The notes under the pieces are model-generated. The model saw only the letters and a program-made list of their open reading frames with translations. It ran no database searches and had not been told where the DNA came from. Shown one piece after another: positions 58,001 through 64,000 of a stretch of 64,000 bases of DNA (positions are counted from its first letter, which is position 1; each line of letters starts with the position of its first letter). Origin of the DNA: Azolla caroliniana (taxonomy: Eukaryota; Polypodiophyta); assembly GCA_043228905.1 (NCBI GenBank), contig JBHGNT010000018.1:10478001-10542000 (forward strand). The letters run 5' to 3'. Both the position numbers and the translations under genes were made by a program.

Positions 58001-60860
58001 AAACGGCCATTTCCCGTTCCAACGCTTCCTGTGCTTGCCGTAATTCCTGAATCGAATCTTTGTCTGGTTCGGCTTCGGTGTCGTCCCGCTGCGGCAAGTA
58101 TGGCGCTACGGCTTCAGCCACGTCAATCTCGAAGAGTGGTACGATCTTCGGGTGTTCCTCCAAGTACTGGGCTTCTTCGTCGTCTGCCAACCCTTCAAGC
58201 ATGTTCACGCATTCCGCATACAGCGGTGTGCATTCCTTACCGTTGCTCGTCCGTGGTTGTGTCGGTACCCGGACCTTGGCTTTTCCGCGTCGGAAGGTAA
58301 TCATATTTTTCCGCCAATTTTGCTTGATGTGTGTTGTTTTCAACCATGGTCTGCCCAGCAACAGTGGGTACGCGCCTTGCGCCTGTAGCTGCAGCACTAC
58401 AGCCGAGATGTGAAATGTGTGACCTCCTATGGTGACTTCCAATTTCCGTATTAAGCCCGTCGGCCGTACAGAGCTCGTATCCGCCATCCGTAGCCAGAAC
58501 GGACATGGCTCCCATTCATGTATACCCAAGGCATCACACGTGCGGAGGCTTATTACGTTCACCCCGGAACGTCCATCGATTACTGTGCCGGGAAGTTCGT
58601 GCCCTTTGACAATAGCTGTAATCACCGGACTACTAGTGTCCACCACCGTCGGTCTCTCCTCCGGATTCGAGAAGAGGACTGGTGCCGGTGGGGCTATACC
58701 GTCTGTCATGACCGTTTTTAGTCCTTCCGTAAATCGCGGCACGAGCTGCAAGAGTCTTCCTAATGGCAACGTGATCTGACATTCTTGCAGTGCTTGCCAT
58801 GTCTCGTTTTCTGCGTGGCTACCGCCGGCACTCCCTATGGTATTCGCCTTTTGCCGTTCCGCGTCCGCGACGTTCCTTTCATTGGCTTCCTTCACCCATT
58901 CCGTCGCCTGTTTTCGTATGGCCTCTTGTGTTTCCCACTCTTTGGCCATGCCTTTCGACCGTGTGGTTACTTGCTGTACATCCGCCACTTCCGGAACCAC
59001 CATATTAACTGCTGGTCGTTTATCGTAGCTCTTTGCCGGGCACTGGTTACTGTAGTGGCCTTCCTGCCTGTAGTAGTAGCAGTACTCTTTACGGGTATTG
59101 CTGGATTCAGCATTGCTGGTAGCCGGAGTCGGTCCCGTAGTGAGTGGTGCGCTCTGTGCCGGCTGGCTCCTTGGGGTTCCATGTTCCGGGTCCCTAGGGT
59201 GACCACCTTTCTTGAAATTACGTTTCTTATTATTCTTATTTTTATTTCGGTAGTCCTGTCGTGGTGGATCGTAACATCGGCCGTAGTCCTCCTGGTGCCT
59301 TCGGTAACCAGGGGAATGGTCTCTGTCGTATTGCTCGTGTCGTCTGTTGGACTCCCGATAACGGTCCGATCGCTCATACCGGTCGTAGTTATCATGCCGA
59401 TCCCTGTACCGGCCATCATTCTCTTGTCTGTCTCCGTACCGGACATCCTGTGCCGGTCGGTACCGGTTCATTCTTTGCCAACGATCTTCATCTTCGTCTC
59501 GGCTGCTTCTTGGCTCGATCCGTCGGACGGGTGGTGCTTGTCGGTTTAGCAGGTTATACTCGCACCGGTCCGTTGTATGACTCTTGGATTGACAAATCAC
59601 ACACTGGGTTCGCATGGTGCACTCCACTGCCGAGTGTCCGGCATTCAAGCAGATTGTGCATTGAATTGCCTGCCGGAACCGGAGATCTTCATCTGTGGGT
59701 AACGCCCGTTGCAGTGCTCCCAGTGTAAGCCATGAGCTTGACTTTTCCATTTCTCTGACCCGGTCAATGACCTGGTCAATGGTGCTTCCTCGAAAGTCGA
59801 TCACCGTACACACCGTGCGTAACGGTTCCCGGAGTGCGTTTAAAAATATCGTCCGTAATTCCTCCTCCGGGGGTGCACGGGCAAGCTGGCTATGCATTCG
59901 TTGGAAACGGATGACGAATTGGGGAATGCTTTCCCCTGCCTCCTGTCGGATCGTATAAAACAGGCCCACCATTGTCGTCTGGTCGACCTCTTTGTGGAAA
60001 AAATGCAAGAATTTTGCTTTTAATTCTGCAAAGGTTGTGATGGTCGCCGGGTCCTGCGTCCGCCGCCATCGTGCCGCTGGTCCTTCCAACGTGACCCCGA
60101 ATTCCGCTATCTTCGAGCGTTCTTCTTCCTCCGGTGTCAGTCGCTGGGACGCGTGATTTGCTTCCCATGTCTGCTCGAAGGCATGAACATGCGCTTCCGC
60201 TTCCGGATCATCGCGATACTTTGAGTATTGGAACGGCATGTCGTCGTCCAGTATTAGGCCGCGGTTTAGTGGCGTTTGTTGATATCTTTCCGGTTTTCTC
60301 TCCGGTTCCACTTCCGGTTCTTTTGCCGGTGCTTTTTCCGGTTCCTCTTCCGGTTCTTTTTCCGGTTCCTTCACCGGCTCTTTCGTTGGTGTCGGTGGCT
60401 TTGCTTCTTCCACTTCCGGTGTTGGTGGGTTGACGGCTTCCGTTTGCGGTTCCGGATAGCCCTGGTCGAACGGTTCCGGTTCTGGAGTCGGCACGGTATC
60501 CGACCCGTCGTCCTCCGGGCCGCCGGGGGTATCGTTGCTGCTCCGGTAGTTCGTGTGCACGCTGTATCCCCCTTCGGAATCCGATTCGTAGGCTGAATAG
60601 GCTTCTGCCTCGTTTTCTCCGCTTGCCAGCGCCTCGAGGAGGCGTTCGGTTTCCCGGAGACTACTTAGACTGCTTCCGTCGTCCTGGTCACGAGTTTGCT
60701 GTAACCGAAGAGATTCCTCCGCGACTCTCCGGATCTCGTTGGAAAACAAACGATCCGAGCGAATTTCGTGCGCTGCTTGCTGGAAAGTCTCACGCCGTCT
60801 TTGCCGTTCGACGAGGCGTCAAGCTCGGTCTGTAACCAGGTCGTGCGTTGGTCTAGTCAT
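55005..60860 (-). pseudogene. Gypsy-B2 gag-pol polyprotein, early nonsense codon
   Basis: The ATG at 60860 starts MTRPTHDLVTDRA; TGA at 60819-60821 follows where Gypsy-B1 has CGA. Below it 1,914 codons are open to 55005. Layout is as in Gypsy-B1: Pro/Glu repeats, gag, knuckles CTIC..., CVIC..., a third in which the second Cys is Tyr (CYYY), protease with DGRSG in place of DGGSG, reverse transcriptase (VFLDDF) one Lys shorter than B1 in the VVVPK motif, RNase H, integrase (GLDFVG, ISDQGG, GLVEST). Gag and pol lie in one frame with no slip site seen. Confidence 0.93.
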
Positions 60861-60888
60861 CCATTAAGCCGTCGTTCGCTGCGAGAAA

Positions 60889-60907
60889 GCAGGAATCGTG
60901 GTCGCCA
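60889..60907 (-). promoter_or_regulatory. Gypsy-B2 primer-binding site
   Basis: TGGCGACCACGATTCCTGC on the minus strand, 6 bases after the LTR; the same 19 bases occur in Gypsy-B1 at 9193-9211. The tRNA is not identified. Confidence 0.65.
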
Positions 60908-60913
60908 AAACTG

Positions 60914-61332
60914 TGTTATTCTCTGACCGGACAAGGCCTAACACAAGGTGTCACGGAGACACTTCACCAAAGGGTGATTACGGCATAGGATTATGACTCA
61001 ACGATTACACCGACTTACGTAGGTTACACGATTAGAGCGCTTTTGTTAATTACACGCGTAAGATATAACAGTAATTACAGAACGGAAATCAACACAGAAG
61101 TATAAACACCATAAGCTCTATTAATTATCCGCTGCGATTACAATGGGGTCCGGGCCATTAAATAGGTTTCCGGCCCGTAGTACAAAACGGTGCCTATCGC
61201 ACCTATTCGGGATCCGTCTGGATCTGGAACGGCATACTGTTTCCAGTCCGTCCGTCCACACTATGCTTATTTACAACCATACTTAATTAATTCCTTCACT
61301 CCGTATTTTGGACTCCTTGCCGGCCGGTAACA
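60914..61332 (-). repeat. 5' LTR of Gypsy-B2
   Basis: 419 bases, same ends as the 3' LTR, five transitions apart. The TSD aggat follows directly. Confidence 0.97.
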
Positions 61333-61337
61333 AGGAT

Positions 61338-61541
61338 GGCGGTACCAGTGGCGGGGAAAAGGATCAAAGCCTTCAAAAAGCGGCATGAGGCTGAACCGGA
61401 CTCGGGCGACCTGGATAGCGACAACGACCGCCTCGGAACGGATGCCGATCTGGAAGACGAAGGATAAGCGTGAGCCGGTCTTCTCCGGCAAGACTCTAAT
61501 TTTGGCACATACCGGTGGATGCGTGGTTAGGTGGGGGCGGA
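61338..61541 (+). pseudogene. Gypsy-N integrase end and polypurine tract
   Basis: After removal of Gypsy-B2 and one TSD copy the integrase frame continues here (MAVPVAGKRIKAFKKRHE) to TAA 61465-61467. A purine-rich tract (aggtgggggcgga, about 61529-61541) then abuts the LTR. Confidence 0.8.
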
Positions 61542-62239
61542 TGTCGTGGAGAAAACCATCCCTAGGTGGAAACCGCATATAACGTGCGTAAACTGGCCCT
61601 TACACGTGGGCACAAGTTTTGTTGTATAGTACGTAGATAGGTACAAGTCGACTGAGGTGAAATCCTAGGTAGCATGCATTCAGTAGGGAGAAAATCGAGG
61701 TGTATCCCTGTCTGAAAGGACAGGGAATAAACATGATGTAACGGGTGGTAACGGCCTCCCTCCTTGGGCTATAAAAGAGAGGGAGAGGTATTGAAAAAGG
61801 GATCACGTTTGTGGAGGATGAAGTGTTGTCGGACTGGAACCGAGCGCTTTTCCTCTCCTCTGTCGTCTCCATAATCGTTCTGTGCAGGTTTTGGGAGGCT
61901 GACTCTGCTCCATGGGACGTCCGAGTGCTTCTGACAGAGCCTCCATCTCGCGTTCAGTATCTGTGTGTGTCTATGTGTGTGTGTGCGCGCGCATAGGCAT
62001 CGGAGCCCATCACTCGCCGGCTTGCCGGTTGTAACACCTTGATTTATATATACATAAACATTCGTTCTGTCTCCATCTCACGTTCTGTAGCTAGTTGCAA
62101 TTCCTGTGATTCTGTGGGTCTGTGCGCATGTGAATTACATCGTTAGAGTCCTTCCCCTCCCCTCATTCGGTTATTTCTCGGTCCGAGGCCCTGGTGGTCC
62201 CGCCTCGTTCTCCACGCACACACGACGAACAACGCGACA
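61542..62239 (+). repeat. 3' LTR of Gypsy-N
   Basis: 698 bases, TGTCGTGGAGAAAACC to AACAACGCGACA. TATA box ctataaaaga at about 61770-61779; a (gt)n run near 61962-61984. Its last 12 bases equal the end of the Gypsy-A LTR. Confidence 0.85.
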
Positions 62240-63836
62240 TGTGAAAATCCCCGGCATTGAAAGAGCAATGAAAGATGCAAATCAGAAACTGAGAAGATTA
62301 GATAGAGAGAAAAAAACCGTTCAAAGATATGGTTATGATACATACATGGTGATGCATTATGCATATATGTGTAAAGTGGTACAAATCCTTGATCTTAATA
62401 GTTTTGAAGAACCAAAAGCTGAGAAGAAATTGTTGAATGCAATGCAAGAAGAAATAGATGCATTGGTTGAAAATAAAACATGGGATTTGGTAAAATTGCC
62501 AAAAGGAGAAAATGTTGTGGGTTGCAAATGGGTATACAAAACAAAGCACGATTCCAATGAGAATGTAATGAGAATGTAAGTTAACATAAAACAAGTCTTG
62601 TTGCAAAAGGATATACTCAAACGCAAGGAATTGATTATGATGAAACATTTGCAATGGTTGCAAAAATGGTAACCTTGAGGACACTACTTGTTGTAAGTGC
62701 AGCCAAAAGAAGGTTTATGCACCATATGGATGTAAAAAATGCTTTTCTACATGGCAACTTAGAAGAGGAATTATACATGTGTCAACCACCAAGGTTTGAA
62801 GGTAAGAAGCATCCAGAATATGTTTGTAAGCTGAAACTATGGACTGAAACAAGCACCTAGATCATGGCACAAGAAACTTTCAGAATCTCTAATAAAAATT
62901 GCTTTCAAGATGTCAAAGGCTGATCCAACATTGTATGTAACGAAGATGAATGATTGCATTGTTGTTATTTTGATATATGTTGATGATTTAATCATCAGAG
63001 GTGACTCTATGGCTGAAATAAGCAAGTTGAAGAAAAATCTGGAAATGCAATTTCATATGAAGGATTTGAGAGAGCAGAAATACTTTCTTGGCATTGAGGT
63101 AATCATATTTGAAAGTGGAATATATTGATGCAAAAATAGTATGTTACAACTATGCTGAAGAAATATGGAATATTTGGATGCAATCCTATTCATGTACCAT
63201 TGGATAAAAACCGCAAATTGAGGGCTAACTTGGGAGCAAAAATAGCTAATGTGAATATGTATAGATCTATGGTGGGCAGCCTCATATATTTGACTATAAC
63301 ATGACCTGATCTAAGTTATGCAGTTGGATTAGTCAGCTAGTTTATGCAACAACCAACAAAGCCGCATTTGGATTGCATTAGAAGATTTTTGAGGTATGTA
63401 AAAGCTACTCAAAACTATGAACTGTTTTTACAGGGTTGGTCTGGACATAGAGCTAGAAGGATTTACAAATACAAATTGGGCTGGAAGTCAAATTGATAGA
63501 AGATCCACGAGTGGATATATGTTTACATTGGGAAATGCAAATATTACATGGAGTAGCAAGAAACAAGCTATTGTTGCACTATCAAGTATTGAAGCTAAAT
63601 ATTGAGGAGCTGCAATAGCTACATGTGAAGAAGTATGGATTATAAGATTGCTTGCTGATTTGGCAGAGTACATAAATGGTGCAATCACAATTTGGTGTGA
63701 CAATATGAGCAATATTCAACTCGCAAAAAAACTAGTGTTTCATGCAAGACCAAAGCACATTGAAGTGCATTATCACTTTGTTAGAGAAAAAGTGATTGAT
63801 GGGGAAATATACCTGCAATATGTGAGTACAAATTAG
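62240..63836 (+). pseudogene. Copia-M reverse transcriptase and RNase H, right piece, degenerate
   Basis: Reverse transcriptase opens at about 62340 (QRYGYDTYM, LLNAMQEEIDALVENKTWDLVKLPKGEN, GCKWVYKTK). Breaks near 62575 and 62850; then MDVKNAFLHGNLEEELYM, IYVDDLIIRG (about 62973) and FHMKDLREQKYFLGIEV. RNase H: TNTNWAGSQIDRRSTSGYMF and LSSIEAKY up to a stop, then HYHFVREKVIDGEI. At least five frame breaks. Confidence 0.85.
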
Positions 63837-63988
63837 CAAGTACAAACATTCTTACAATGAGACTAAGCATAGAAAAACATACATAGTTTTAAGGACATGT
63901 TGGGAGTTATAAGCATATTGATATGATAGCTAGAAAGCATGAAGAAAAAAAGATTGAAGATGATCACAAGAATGGAAAAGTTGAGCTT

Positions 63989-64000
63989 AAGGGGGAGTGT
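63989..64000 (+). other. Copia-M polypurine tract and first bases of 3' LTR
   Basis: aagggggag at 63989-63997, then TGT at 63998-64000. The 3' LTR must begin at the window edge. From 63837 to 63988 is the 3' spacer, no gene. Confidence 0.8.

Larger units (their letters stand above)
51463..61332 (-). mobile_element. Gypsy-B2, complete Ty3/Gypsy element with an extra ORF
   Basis: 9,870 bases, LTRs 51463-51881 and 60914-61332 (419 each), TSD aggat at 51458-51462 and 61333-61337. Sense is the minus strand: 5' LTR, primer site, gag-pol, polypurine run, ORF2, 3' LTR. The LTRs differ by five transitions by my count. It lies inside the last codons of the Gypsy-N integrase. Confidence 0.97.
46115..62239 (+). 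mobile_element. Gypsy-N, Ty3/Gypsy element inserted in Copia-M and itself split by Gypsy-B2
   Basis: Left: a 68-base LTR fragment, gag, protease, reverse transcriptase, integrase. Right of Gypsy-B2: the last codons, polypurine tract and full 3' LTR. The LTR fragment at 46115-46182 and the LTR start at 61542 match closely over 68 bases, so a deletion has removed the rest of the 5' LTR, leader and gag start. I find no TSD around Gypsy-N (gtcgt left, tgtga right), so its outer ends may have been altered. Confidence 0.85.

Noticed and set aside
46110-62245. 5-bp TSD of Gypsy-N
   Set aside because: Flanks gtcgt and tgtga do not match, so I do not claim one.

Overview
This is nuclear DNA of a land plant. 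One ordinary cellular gene, RPN3 (26S proteasome lid subunit), sits in eight exons at 37347-42591 on the minus strand. Almost everything else is retrotransposon. The plant call rests on the RPN3 sequence, plant-type LTR elements with initiator-Met-like primer sites, and telo-box motifs. Some families look unlike common angiosperm elements (a pogo-type transposase, a Gypsy element with FRDD in its reverse transcriptase), so a non-seed plant is possible, but I cannot fix the species.

Left part (1-11.7 kb), all on the minus strand. A Gypsy element (Gypsy-A) enters from the left edge: an open gag-like frame of 871 codons that never closes inside the window, its leader and its 5' LTR. Next is a 3'-truncated Gypsy (Gypsy-B1, 3320-9637), which has inserted into a pogo-like DNA transposon (9638-11669) carrying a 123-bp tandem array.

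Second part (11.9-35.5 kb). Two broken Copia elements lie tail to head (Copia-C plus, Copia-D minus), followed by a LINE tail. Then comes a four-level nest supported by target-site duplications (TSDs) or reading-frame continuity: Copia-F (minus) holds Copia-G (minus, TSD aaaaa), which holds Gypsy-H (plus chromovirus, TSD ggtac), which holds Copia-I (plus, TSD gccca). Copia-I is very young: its LTRs differ at 1 of 304 positions and its 1344-codon frame has one nonsense codon. The Gypsy-H LTRs carry perfect heat-shock-element arrays just upstream of the TATA box.

Third part (35.5-46 kb). A LINE ORF1 fragment, RPN3 with a 3.2-kb second intron, an LTR-like stretch, a 235-bp tandem duplication, and a LINE fragment fused to a Copia.

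Right part (46-64 kb) is a three-level nest: Copia-M (plus) holds Gypsy-N (plus), which holds a complete Gypsy-B2 (minus, 51463-61332, LTRs 419 bp each, TSD aggat). Gypsy-B2 is a close relative of B1 and keeps a large extra sense-strand ORF between pol and the 3' LTR, encoding a nuclear-signal plus coiled-coil protein of unknown function. The genes form no shared pathway; the window is a record of successive insertions around one housekeeping gene.
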